Positions 1-7,883 of a stretch of DNA of 8,528 nt are shown here, one piece after another. The stretch spans positions 360 to 8,887 of the forward strand of contig DHYT01000011.1 of NCBI GenBank assembly GCA_002415465.1. The letters run 5' to 3'. How positions within the stretch are numbered: position 1 is the stretch's first letter; each line of letters begins with the position of its first letter. Made by a program: the position numbers and the translations under genes. This DNA comes from Desulfobulbaceae bacterium UBA5123 (lineage in GTDB: Bacteria > Desulfobacterota > Desulfobulbia > Desulfobulbales > UBA5123). The notes under the pieces are model-generated. The model did not search any database and was not told the DNA's origin. It saw only the letters and a list, made by a program, of their open reading frames with translations.

Positions 1-1002
1 CGGGTGCTCATCGACCAGCACTCCAAGACCATCCTCCCCGAGTGGCTCCGTTTTCTGAAGGGGGTCATCGACAGCGAGGACCTGCCGCTCAATATCTCGC
101 GGCAGGCGTTGCAGGACAACGCCCTGGTCGCCAAGATCAACAAGGTCGTCACCTCCCGGTTCCTCAAGCATCTGGGCGAGGTGGCCAAGGACGAGCCCGA
201 CACCTACGAAAAGTTCTGGGGCGAGTTCGGCTTCTTCCTCAAGGAGGGGGTGGTCTCCGATTTTCTGCACCGCGAGGCGCTGGGCAAGCTGCTCCGTTTC
301 GAATCCTCCAAGAGCGAGCCGGGCAAGCTCGTCTCCCTGGCCGAATACGTCGCGCGGATGGGCGAGGGGCAGAAGGAGATCTATTATATCAGCGGCCCCA
401 GCCGCGAGGCCATCGAGGCCGGCCCCTATATCGAGGCCTTCCGCAAGCGCGATCTCGAGATCATCTACACCCTGGACCCCATCGACGACTTCGTCTTCAG
501 CCATCTCGCCGTCTTTGACGAAAAGCAGCTGGTTTCCGCCGACCGGGGCGATCTCAAGCTGCCCGGCGACACGGAAGAGGAAGGCAAGGACGAGAAAACG
601 GCGGTGGACGAGGCCGAGAAGGCGGCAACCGCCGGGCTCACCGCCTGGATGCAAGAGGTGCTGGGCGACCGGGTCAAGGAGGTGCTGGAGTCGAAGCGGT
701 TGGACGACAGCCCGGCGATCATCGTCAATCCCGACGGCTTCCTGACCAGCAGCATGGAGCGGCTGATGCGTTCTTCCGGCCAGCAGGGCATGCAGCAGTT
801 CGGCGCCAAGAATTTGGAAATCAACAGCCGGCATCCGCTGCTCAAGGGGTTGGCGGAACTGAAAGAAAAGGATGAACCTTTTGCCCGGTCGGTTGTCGAA
901 CAGATATACGACAACGCCATGATCCAGGCCGGCCTGATGGTGGAGCCCCGCTCCATGGTCAAGCGTTCCTACGAGATCCTGGCCCGCCTGGTGCGGTCGT
1001 AG
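1..1002 (+). CDS. htpG: Chaperone protein HtpG (Hsp90 family), C-terminal half, 5' end outside window
   Basis: ATP-dependent cytosolic chaperone that refolds client proteins as a homodimer, often with DnaK. The open frame enters from the left edge (first codon CGG) and gives 333 residues, about half of the usual 620-650, so the N-terminal GHKL ATPase domain is missing only because the window starts here. Visible are the end of the middle domain and the C-terminal dimerisation domain. The hallmark middle-domain segment SEDLPLNISRQALQ lies at about residues 25-38; its Arg (codon 100-102) and Gln match the residues that contact the ATP gamma-phosphate in Hsp90. The C-terminal part holds DSPAIIV, the SSMERLM stretch, and the RHPL and ARSVVEQIYDNAMI segments typical of bacterial HtpG. 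There is no eukaryotic MEEVD tail, as expected. The GTG at position 4 is internal, not a start. Identification is very secure. Confidence 0.97.
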   Translation, partial: RVLIDQHSKTILPEWLRFLKGVIDSEDLPLNISRQALQDNALVAKINKVVTSRFLKHLGEVAKDEPDTYEKFWGEFGFFLKEGVVSDFLHREALGKLLRFESSKSEPGKLVSLAEYVARMGEGQKEIYYISGPSREAIEAGPYIEAFRKRDLEIIYTLDPIDDFVFSHLAVFDEKQLVSADRGDLKLPGDTEEEGKDEKTAVDEAEKAATAGLTAWMQEVLGDRVKEVLESKRLDDSPAIIVNPDGFLTSSMERLMRSSGQQGMQQFGAKNLEINSRHPLLKGLAELKEKDEPFARSVVEQIYDNAMIQAGLMVEPRSMVKRSYEILARLVRS

Positions 1003-1113
1003 TTGCCGTTCCGGCAGGATAAGGCGGTGACGGCGCGCCTGACCCGTCGTCACCCCTTGTCGGTGCCACCAGACGTCTGTTGACAAATACCTTCCCGTCG
1101 AGCAAAGAGAGTG

Positions 1114-1143
1114 ATGCCCGGCGGATTCCGGCCGCCGCGGCAT
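1114..1143 (+). promoter_or_regulatory. Alternative hairpin overlapping the terminator stem
   Basis: ATGCC (1114-1118) pairs with GGCAT (1139-1143), and GGCGG (1120-1124) with CCGCC (1132-1136), separated by a small internal loop; the apical loop is 1125-1131. This 10-bp GC-rich structure uses bases 1125-1136 and so cannot coexist with the 1125-1161 terminator stem. That is the geometry of an anti-terminator/terminator pair. The pairing is read directly from the sequence; a regulatory role is inference. Confidence 0.3.
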
Positions 1144-1167
1144 GTCGCCCAGGGCCGGAATTTTTTT
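1125..1167 (+). terminator. Intrinsic-terminator-like hairpin between htpG and the ABC operon
   Basis: ATTCCGGCC (1125-1133) pairs perfectly with GGCCGGAAT (1153-1161), a 9-bp stem with a 19-nt loop. A run of seven Ts (1161-1167) begins in the last stem base. It lies 120-165 nt after the htpG stop and ends 31 nt before the ATPase start codon. It could terminate htpG transcription or act as an attenuator in the leader of the ABC operon. The large loop makes it weaker than a classic terminator. Its 5' arm is also used by an alternative hairpin at 1114-1143. Confidence 0.5.
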
Positions 1168-1198
1168 GTTTTCCCTCAACAAGCAAGCGGCGGTCGGT

Positions 1199-2139
<941 letters not shown>

Positions 2140-2143
<4 letters not shown>

Positions 2144-5049
2144 GTCCCATGCTTTCCCTGGCCAAAAAGGAGTTGAAGGCCTATTTCGGCTCCCCCATGG
2201 CCGCCATCTTCATCGGCGTCTTCCTGCTCTCGGCCCTCTTCTCCTTTTTCTGGGTTGAAACCTTTTTCGCGCGGAACATCGCCGATATCCGGCCGCTGTT
2301 CCGCTGGATGCCGCTGCTTTTGATCTTTCTCGTTTCCGCCCTCACCATGCGGCAGTGGAGCGAGGAGCAGAAGATGGGCACCCTGGAGGTGCTCCTCACC
2401 ATGCCGGTGAAGCTGTCGCGGCTGGTGTTGGGCAAGTTCCTGGCCGTGCTCGCCCTGGTCGCCATCGCCCTCGCCCTCACCGGCGGCCTGCCCGTCACCG
2501 TCGCTTGCATGGGCGCCCTGGATTGGGGGCCGGTGGTGGGCGGCTACGTGGGGGCGATGCTGATGGCCTCGGCCTATATCGCCATCGGCCTCTATGTCTC
2601 CTCCCGCACCGACAACCAGATCGTTGCCCTGATCCTTTCCGTCCTGCTCTCCGGCCTGCTCTATCTGGTCGGCTCCGACGGCATCACCGTCTTTTTCGGC
2701 AGCAACGCGGGTGAGGTTCTGCGCGCGGTCGGCATCGGCAGCCGCTTTGCCAGCATCGAGCGCGGGGTGATCGACCTTCGCGACGTGGTCTACTATCTGA
2801 CCCTGGCCGGGTTCTTCCTCACCCTGAACACCGTCTCCCTTGACCGGAAGCGGTGGAGCAGCGGTCCCCACACCGTCCGCTATCGCCGCAACATGGTGCT
2901 GGCCACCGTGCTGCTGGCGGCGAACCTTCTTGCCGTCAATCTCTGGCTCAACAACAACCACGCCATGCGCCTCGATCTCACCGAGGGGCATGAGTATTCG
3001 ATCGCGCCGGTGACCCGCGATCTGCTCGCGAGCCTCGACGAGCCGCTGCTCATCCGCGGCTATTTCAGCGAAAAGACCCATCCCCTGCTCGCCCCGCTCA
3101 TCCCGCGCATCCGCGATCTCCTGGCGGAATACAAGGTCGCGGCCGGCGGCAAGGTGGATATCTCCTTTGTCGATCCCAAGTATGACGAGGAGCTGGAGTC
3201 GGAGGCCAATCAGATGTACGGCATCAAGCCGGTGCCGTTTCAGGTGGCGGGCCGCTACGAGGCGAGCGTGGTCAACTCCTATTTTCATCTCCTGATCAAG
3301 TACGGCGACCAGTATGTCACGCTGAGCTACAACGACCTCATCGAGGTGCGGAATCGCACGGACGGCCAGCTCGAGGTGGGCTTGCGCAACCTGGAGTACG
3401 ACATCACCAAGTCGATCAAGAAGGTGGTGTACGGCTTTCAGAGCCTGGATGCGGTTTTCGCCACCATCAAGGAACCCGTGGATCTGGTGGCGGTGGTTTC
3501 CGGGGAGGAACTGCCCGAGGCCTTTGCCGAACTGCCCGGCCGGATCCGTACCGTGGCCGGGGCGCTGGCGAAAGAGTCCGGCGGCAAGCTGCGATATCAG
3601 GAGATTGACCCCGACCGCGCCGCCAACCCGGACCGGCAGGCGGTGCGGGAGCAGTACGGGGTTGAGCCGCTGGCGCTCTCCTTCCTGGCCGAAAAATCCT
3701 TTTATCTCCACCTGCTGTTGAAGGTTGGCGCCCAGATCGATCATCTTCGCCTGCGCGGCGACATGAGCGAGGCGGATCTGCGGCGCGAGGTGGAGGCCGT
3801 TCTCAAGCGGCACGGCACCGGGTTCATGAAAACCGTCGCCTTCTGGGCGCCTTCCGCCATGCCGGCCGAACTGGCACGGATGCGTCAGGCCCCGCAGGAT
3901 CAGTATCAGTCGCTCAGGCAGGTGCTGGCGGAAAGCTACAACGTGGTGAACGCCGATCTTGCCGACGGGCATGTGGCCGGCGATATCGACGTGCTGCTGC
4001 TGGCCTCGCCCCAGGGTTTTACCGACAAGGAGCGATTGGCGGTGGATCAGTTTCTGATGCGCGGCGGTGCGGTGGTGGCGCTGGCCGGCTGCTACAGCCT
4101 CGATCTCAATCAGTCCTCCCAGGCCCTGCAGGTGAAGGAGATTTCCGGCGGCATCGAAAAACTGCTTGCCCATTACGGGGTCGCGGTGGACCATGCCATG
4201 GTCATGGACAGTCGCAACGAGCCGTTCCCGGTGCCGGTGAATCGCGATCTGGGCGGGTTTACGGTGCAGGAGATCCAGCAGATTTCCTACCCCTTCTTTG
4301 TCGATGTGCGTGACGACGGCATGGACGAGGAAAGCCCGGTGGTGAGCAATCTGCCGGCGGTGACCATGAACTGGGTGTCGCCGCTCACCGTTGATCCGGA
4401 CAAGAACAAGGGGCGCACGGTGACGACCCTGTTGCGCTCAAGCCCGGATTCGTGGCTGCACGAGTCAACGGACATCCAGCCGGATTTTGTCAGGTTCCCA
4501 CAACAAGGGTTCGCCCAGGGTAAAGACCGGGAGAGCCATGTGCTGGCGGTGTCGGTACAGGGCGGGTTTACAAGTTTTTATGCCGACAAGCCCGATCCGC
4601 GGCAGGTGAAGGAAGAAGAGGTGATCCCGGCCGAGGGCGGAGAAGCGGCCGCGCCGGAAAAACCGGATCAGGCCGCGGCAAGGGTGTTGCCGGAGCCGCT
4701 GCTCAAGCAGTCGCCGCAGTCGGCCAAGCTGGTGGTGGTGGGGTCGGCCGACTTCGTCAACGACACGGTCTTTGCCATCTCCCGTTCCGTGGGTCAGGAC
4801 CGGTATCTCAACAGCCTTGAATTTTTGCAGAATATCGTTGACTGGGTGGTGGCGGACGACGACCTGCTCGCCATCCGCTCGCGGGGACAGCATGCGCGGT
4901 TGCTTGCGCCCATGGGGCGGCAGGCGCAAACCTTCTGGGAGTGGCTGAATTACGGGCTGGCCCTGCTCGCCCTGCTGGCGGTGAGTATCTACGCCGGTCG
5001 GCGTCGTCGGCGGGAGGCGCCCATGCCCTTGGCGCCGCTTGAAAGCTGA
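2140..5049 (+). CDS. Fused ABC-2 permease (GldF-like) and GldG-like auxiliary protein
   Basis: Membrane subunit of the ABC system, 969 residues. Residues 1-240 look like a complete ABC-2 permease: hydrophobic segments at about 21-39, 55-73, 98-118, 132-153, 159-177 and 215-233, with the typical EEQKMGTLEVLLTMPV stretch (76-91). After a basic linker (RKR, RYRR) a seventh segment (252-271) begins the GldG-like half, marked by the MRLDLTEGHEYSIAPVTRDL region (276-295). The large soluble part that follows fits the ABC_transp_aux/Gldg family and should lie outside the cytoplasmic membrane. A Pro/Glu/Ala-rich linker sits near 824-855. A final membrane segment (about 932-951) ends in an Arg-rich tail. 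In flavobacteria GldF and GldG are separate proteins linked to gliding and secretion; here they are one chain with no frameshift or internal stop. Substrate unknown. Start set by GGAGGT and the 4-nt overlap with the ATPase gene. Confidence 0.92.
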
Positions 5050-5062
5050 TCGCGGCAGAAGA

Positions 5063-5097
5063 AGGCCGTGGCGGATGGCGGTTGCCGCCTTGGGCCT
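5063..5097 (+). repeat. Two-part inverted repeat in the gldFG/DUF4340 gap
   Basis: In the 118-bp gap, AGGCC (5063-5067) pairs with GGCCT (5093-5097) and, inside it, GGCGG (5077-5081) with CCGCC (5085-5089) around a TTG loop. No T-run follows, so this is not an intrinsic terminator. It might stabilise or process the mRNA between two cistrons, or be chance in GC-rich DNA. I see no promoter in this gap. Confidence 0.3.
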
Positions 5098-5167
5098 CAC
5101 CTTGCCAACGCCGGCGGTGCGGCGGGCAGGCCGATCATCAAGATGAAAGTCTTGGCAGAGAGAGTGA

Positions 5168-6130
5168 ATGATGAGCAGAGCAAATAGGATTCTCGCGTTG
5201 TTGCTGGTGGCGCAGGTGGCGTTGATCGCCTACATGTATCGTCCGGACCGGACCGGCGGGCCGCCGGCGGTGCAATTCTTCAAGGGGGTCACCGCCGACC
5301 AGGTGGCGGGGGTTGCGATCACGGACGGCAAGCAGTCCCTCTCGCTCAAGAAAGAGGGCAAGGGCTGGCGGATCAGCACCGAGCCGACCTATCCCGCCGA
5401 GGCGAAAAAGGTCGAGGCGCTGGTGAAAAAGCTGCTGGCGCTTAACTCGTCGCGCTTGGTGGCCCGCACCGATGCAAGTCACGGCCGGCTGAAGGTGGCC
5501 AAGGATGGCTATCTGCGCAAGCTTACCCTGACCATGGCCGACGGCAAGAGCAGGGAACTGTTGCTGGGCACCTCACCCAACTATAAGACCATCCATGTTC
5601 GCGCGGCTGATGCGGACAACGTTTATCTGGTAAAGGATCTGTCGGATTGGGAGGTTTCGGCCGTCCCGGATGAGTGGTGGGATACCAATTATGTGAATGT
5701 GAACCCCGCCGATCTCAAGTCTCTCACCCTTAGTAACGGCCACGGCCGGATCGAGCTTTCCCGGGATGGGGGTAACAGGTGGCAGGCGGCCGGCGTGCCG
5801 GAGGGGAAAAGGTTGGCCGACGAGGCGCTCAACAACTTTCTGAACAAGGCGTGTCTGGTGCAGCTCGGTACCTATCTGGGCCGCGATCACAGCGACGGCG
5901 AGTTCGGGCTCGACAAGCCGATGGCGGAACTTACCCTTGGTCTCGCCGCCGGCAGCGTGGTCCGTCTTGCGGTTGCGATGGGCGACGCCAAAAAGGAAGA
6001 GGTTATCGCCAAGGTCAGCGATTCACCTTTCTATGTGACCGTTCATGCCTACGAGATCAAGGCTCTGTTGGATACAACGCTGGCGGCCCTGCTGGTGGAC
6101 GCTGACGCCGGTGTTGCAGCCAAGCAATAA
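5168..6130 (+). CDS. DUF4340 domain-containing membrane-anchored protein
   Basis: A 320-residue protein with a single N-terminal hydrophobic anchor (about residues 8-23) after a short basic start (MMSRANR), then an extracytoplasmic domain of beta-rich repeats. The pattern of VAGVAIT, SLKKEGKGWRIS, YPAEAKKVEALVKKLLAL, RELLLG and VYLVKD is characteristic of DUF4340 proteins, which are regularly encoded directly downstream of GldA/GldF/GldG-type ABC genes. Role is unknown; by context it is an envelope partner of the ABC complex. A purine-rich GAGAG stretch precedes two consecutive ATGs (5168 and 5171), either of which could be used. The stop codon TAA lies in the left arm of an inverted repeat. 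The last gene of the presumed three-gene operon, 118 bp after the fusion gene. Family assignment is good, function unassigned. Confidence 0.85.
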   Translation: MMSRANRILALLLVAQVALIAYMYRPDRTGGPPAVQFFKGVTADQVAGVAITDGKQSLSLKKEGKGWRISTEPTYPAEAKKVEALVKKLLALNSSRLVARTDASHGRLKVAKDGYLRKLTLTMADGKSRELLLGTSPNYKTIHVRAADADNVYLVKDLSDWEVSAVPDEWWDTNYVNVNPADLKSLTLSNGHGRIELSRDGGNRWQAAGVPEGKRLADEALNNFLNKACLVQLGTYLGRDHSDGEFGLDKPMAELTLGLAAGSVVRLAVAMGDAKKEEVIAKVSDSPFYVTVHAYEIKALLDTTLAALLVDADAGVAAKQ

Positions 6131-6180
6131 AAGGGCGACAAACTCCATCTATTTTACAGGGGGCGAGGTTTTTTATTGCT
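6123..6180. repeat. Perfect 10-bp inverted repeat flanking a 38-bp spacer
   Basis: AGCAATAAAA (6123-6132) is the exact reverse complement of TTTTATTGCT (6171-6180). The left arm contains the stop codon of the DUF4340 gene; the right arm overlaps the putative -35 of the next gene. GGGCGA also occurs as a direct repeat just inside the arms (6133-6138 and 6161-6166). There is no T-run after the right arm, so it is a poor terminator; an operator is possible but unproven. Confidence 0.45.
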
Positions 6181-6202
6181 CTTGTGGTCGCAAGTATATA
6201 AT
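6176..6202 (+). promoter_or_regulatory. Putative sigma-70 promoter for the rhodanese-MBL gene
   Basis: TTGCTC (6176-6181) and a consensus TATAAT (6197-6202) are 15 bp apart, slightly short. An alternative -10, TAATAA (6199-6204), gives 17 bp. The stretch is strikingly AT-rich within GC-rich surroundings and lies about 60 bp before the start codon, so a separate promoter here is likely even if its exact boxes are uncertain. Confidence 0.45.
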
Positions 6203-6262
6203 AATATTCTTTAGTTTTTGCTAAGCAGTTCTCTAAACAATGCCCAAGACACGAGGTGACCA

Positions 6263-7438
6263 ATGGCAAAGCCCTTTATCTACACGGCGGATGAATTATT
6301 CAAATGGTTGTGCGGTAAGCCGGACTTTGTCCTGTTGGATGTCCGCAACGAAAAGGAGTTTGCCAACTGGTCGGTGGAAGGTCCGCATCTCTGCCCCTAC
6401 ATCAACATCCCCTATTACAACTTCATTGAGGACGTGGCCGCCAGCATCGCCATGATTCCCAAGGGGCAGAAGGTGCGGGTGGTGTGTTCCAAGGAGGGGT
6501 CGGCAAAGTATGTGGCCGAACAGCTCATGCTGGGCGGTATCAAGGATGTAGGCTACCTCAAGGAAGGCATCGTCGGCTGGGGCAACGCCCTGATTCCGTT
6601 GCAGGTGAATGCCACCGGCAAATACGAATTGTACCAGTGTATCCGGCCCGGCAAGGCCTCCTGCAGCTATCTGCTGATCGCCGGCGGTGAGGCGATGGTC
6701 TTTGATCCCTCCCGGAACGTGGGGGTCTATGCCAAGCTCGCGAAGGCCAAGGGCGCCAAGATAGTGCGCACCTTCGAGACCCACCGGCAGGCCGATTATA
6801 TCTCCGGCTGTCAGTTGTTGAAAGAGGCGACCGGCTGCACGATCATCGCCAACCGGTATGACTTTGAAGGGGCTGATTTCGATTACGAGGCGGTGAAGGA
6901 CGGCGCCACCTATACCTGCGGGTCGGTGAAGGTCAAGGCGCTCCACACCCCCGGGCATACCATGGGGTCGACCAGTTTCGTGGTGGACGGCAAGTATCTC
7001 GTCAGCGGCGACACCCTCTTCATCAAGTCGGCAGGGCGGCCCGATCTGGGCGGCAAGTGGGAGGAGTGGTCACGGGTTCTGTACCTGACCCTCTTTGTCA
7101 CCATGCGTGATCTCAAGGATGATCTGGTGGTTCTGCCGGGCCACTACGTGGAGTGGAGCGAGGCCAACGAGAAGTTCCTCTTTGCCGAGAAGCTTGGGGT
7201 GCTGAAAAAACGGGTCGACGCCTATCAGGTTGCCAACGAGTTGCAGTTCAAGGAGTTTGTCCGCGACAATATGCGGCAGCAGCCGGGGATCTATACCGAA
7301 ATCCGGCGGGTGAACGGCGGCTGGGTGAAGCCGACCCCCGAAGAGGCCGACATCATGGACCTCGGCAAAAACGAGTGCAGCGTCAGCAAATACGGCAAGA
7401 TCGGCGTCAGCGCCGAATCGCAGCGGCAGTCCTCGTAA
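6263..7438 (+). CDS. Rhodanese / metallo-beta-lactamase fusion, persulfide dioxygenase-like
   Basis: A 391-residue soluble protein (no signal peptide seen) likely to handle sulfane sulfur or persulfides. Residues 1 to about 110 form a rhodanese domain: LLDVRNEKEF (24-33) and active-site loop CSKEGSA with Cys75. About 120-310 is a metallo-beta-lactamase fold of the ETHE1/persulfide dioxygenase type: ETHRQADYISG (172-182), HTPGHT (228-233), SGDTLF (248-253) and LPGHY (His294). The usual THxHxDH motif is altered: His174 and Asp178 remain, but the second and third His are Gln176 and Tyr179. His174, His232 and Asp250 match the iron-binding triad known for ETHE1. The tail after 310 carries VNGGW and DLGKNECS, resembling the end of persulfide dioxygenases. 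The start at 6263 has GAGGT (6253-6257) 5 nt upstream. Own promoter upstream and two terminators downstream, so probably monocistronic. Fold assignment is strong; the exact reaction is not. Confidence 0.9.
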   Translation: MAKPFIYTADELFKWLCGKPDFVLLDVRNEKEFANWSVEGPHLCPYINIPYYNFIEDVAASIAMIPKGQKVRVVCSKEGSAKYVAEQLMLGGIKDVGYLKEGIVGWGNALIPLQVNATGKYELYQCIRPGKASCSYLLIAGGEAMVFDPSRNVGVYAKLAKAKGAKIVRTFETHRQADYISGCQLLKEATGCTIIANRYDFEGADFDYEAVKDGATYTCGSVKVKALHTPGHTMGSTSFVVDGKYLVSGDTLFIKSAGRPDLGGKWEEWSRVLYLTLFVTMRDLKDDLVVLPGHYVEWSEANEKFLFAEKLGVLKKRVDAYQVANELQFKEFVRDNMRQQPGIYTEIRRVNGGWVKPTPEEADIMDLGKNECSVSKYGKIGVSAESQRQSS

Positions 7439-7443
7439 AATCC

Positions 7444-7462
7444 ACGCCCGACTGGGCGTTTT
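7444..7462 (+). terminator. Short terminator hairpin after the rhodanese-MBL gene
   Basis: ACGCCC (7444-7449) and GGGCGT (7454-7459) form a 6-bp stem with a GACT loop, followed by a short T stretch (to 7462). It begins 5 nt after the stop codon. The short T-tract makes it weak alone; a stronger terminator follows. Confidence 0.5.
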
Positions 7463-7472
7463 GGTGGTTGTG

Positions 7473-7515
7473 AAGACCGGCATGTCTCGGCTAGAGAGGC
7501 GTGCCGGTCTTTTTT
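7473..7515 (+). terminator. Strong intrinsic terminator of the rhodanese-MBL gene
   Basis: AAGACCGGCA (7473-7482) pairs perfectly with TGCCGGTCTT (7502-7511). The stem extends by a wobble pair and by an inner TCTC/GAGA helix, and is followed by a T-tract through 7515. This is a textbook rho-independent terminator on the + strand, 35 nt after the stop codon. Confidence 0.9.
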
Positions 7516-7597
7516 GTTTACGGCCGGTGAGGTCGCCGGGTGTCGGCGAGTTCGCTCAACGCGCCTGTGTGTGGGCAGGGGCGGTCATGAGGGGATT
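7516..7597. other. Intergenic DNA without recognised feature
   Basis: Between the + strand terminator and the distal - strand terminator I see no credible ORF, RNA gene or promoter. Short open frames here have no ribosome binding site and read through the hairpins. Confidence 0.6.
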
Positions 7598-7627
7598 AAA
7601 AAAAACGAACCCCCGTGCCGGGGTTCG
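7598..7627 (-). terminator. Distal intrinsic terminator for leftward transcription
   Basis: CGAACCCC (7606-7613) and GGGGTTCG (7620-7627) form a perfect 8-bp stem with a 6-nt loop. On the - strand it is followed by eight Ts (the A-run 7598-7605). It lies 107 nt beyond the first terminator of the tpiA-secG-tRNA-Leu unit, so it is either a backup terminator or the end of a separate short transcript. Confidence 0.8.
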
Positions 7628-7733
7628 GAAGGGAAGCCGCGCAACCCTTGGGTGGCGGGCAGGCGCCGGATTGTCGCGGGGATTGGCAATGTAGCAAGGA
7701 CGGCGGCATAAAGCAAGGGGTTGTATCGCCAAT
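7628..7733. other. 106-bp spacer between two leftward terminators, with imperfect repeats
   Basis: No ORF with a ribosome binding site is visible. GGCAATGTAGCAAGG (7685-7699) and GGCATAAAGCAAGG (7705-7718) form an imperfect direct repeat with a 20-bp period, enclosed by the inverted pair ATTGGC (7682-7687) and GCCAAT (7728-7733). I do not recognise a known RNA family. The GGAAGG near 7628 is superficially like an SRP RNA tetraloop but lacks the flanking helices. Confidence 0.35.
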
Positions 7734-7770
7734 AAAAAAAGGCTGCAATCGTTTCGATTGCAGCCTTTTT
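7734..7770 (-). terminator. Terminator of the tRNA-Leu transcript, bidirectional form
   Basis: GGCTGCAATCG (7741-7751) and CGATTGCAGCC (7755-7765) form a perfect 11-bp stem with a 3-nt loop. On the - strand it is followed by seven Ts (A-run 7734-7740), 9 nt after the tRNA 3' end. On the + strand it has five Ts (7766-7770), so it could also stop rightward read-through into the opposing operon. Confidence 0.92.
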
Positions 7771-7778
7771 AAGTATGA

Positions 7779-7864
7779 TGGTGCCGAAGGCGAGAATCGA
7801 ACTCGCACGGGCGTAGCCCGCTACCCCCTCAAGATAGTGTGTCTACCAGTTCCACCACTTCGGC
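7779..7864 (-). tRNA. tRNA-Leu (anticodon GAG)
   Basis: On the - strand the 86 nt fold as a class II tRNA. The acceptor stem is GCCGAAG (7858-7864) with CTTCGGC (7783-7789). The anticodon stem is CTATC/GGTAG with loop TTGAGGG (7826-7832), giving anticodon GAG at 7828-7830 for CUC/CUU leucine codons. The long variable arm CGGGC-TAC-GCCCG is typical of leucine tRNAs, and the T arm is GCGAG-TTCGATT-CTCGC. The discriminator A and CCA end are encoded (7779-7782). It begins 19 nt after the secG stop with no promoter visible between, so it is probably processed from the tpiA-secG transcript. A secG-tRNA-Leu(GAG) arrangement is also known in E. coli (secG-leuU). Confidence 0.97.
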
Positions 7865-7883
7865 GTGTTGCTTGTTGTGCTTT

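Noticed and set aside
465..962. - strand open frame opposite htpG
   Set aside because: Antisense shadow of a secure Hsp90 gene; Ser-rich translation with no family resemblance.
1080..1109. Consensus -35 TTGACA (1080-1085) as a promoter for the ABC operon
   Set aside because: No acceptable -10 occurs 16-18 bp downstream (only CAAAGA or AAAGAG), so I did not annotate a promoter although transcription may well start nearby.
1142..1198. Upstream in-frame ATG 1142 as the ATPase start
   Set aside because: No ribosome binding site, the extra 19 residues do not resemble the family, and the coding would run through the terminator hairpin.
5143..5187. 14-codon frame starting at ATG 5143 before the DUF4340 gene
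   Set aside because: Out of frame with the gene, no ribosome binding site, and too short to support.
7461..7711. Short + strand open frames in the convergent intergenic region
   Set aside because: They run through terminator hairpins, lack ribosome binding sites and have Arg/Gly-rich, family-less translations.
7620..7720. SRP (4.5S) RNA suggested by GGTTCGGAAGGGAAGC
   Set aside because: The helices needed around the GGAA tetraloop and the symmetric loop are absent; resemblance is limited to a few bases.
7598..7790. tRNA-Leu 3' end as an integration site of a mobile element
   Set aside because: No integrase gene and no duplicate of the tRNA 3' end are visible; the flank is just terminators and a normal convergent gene.
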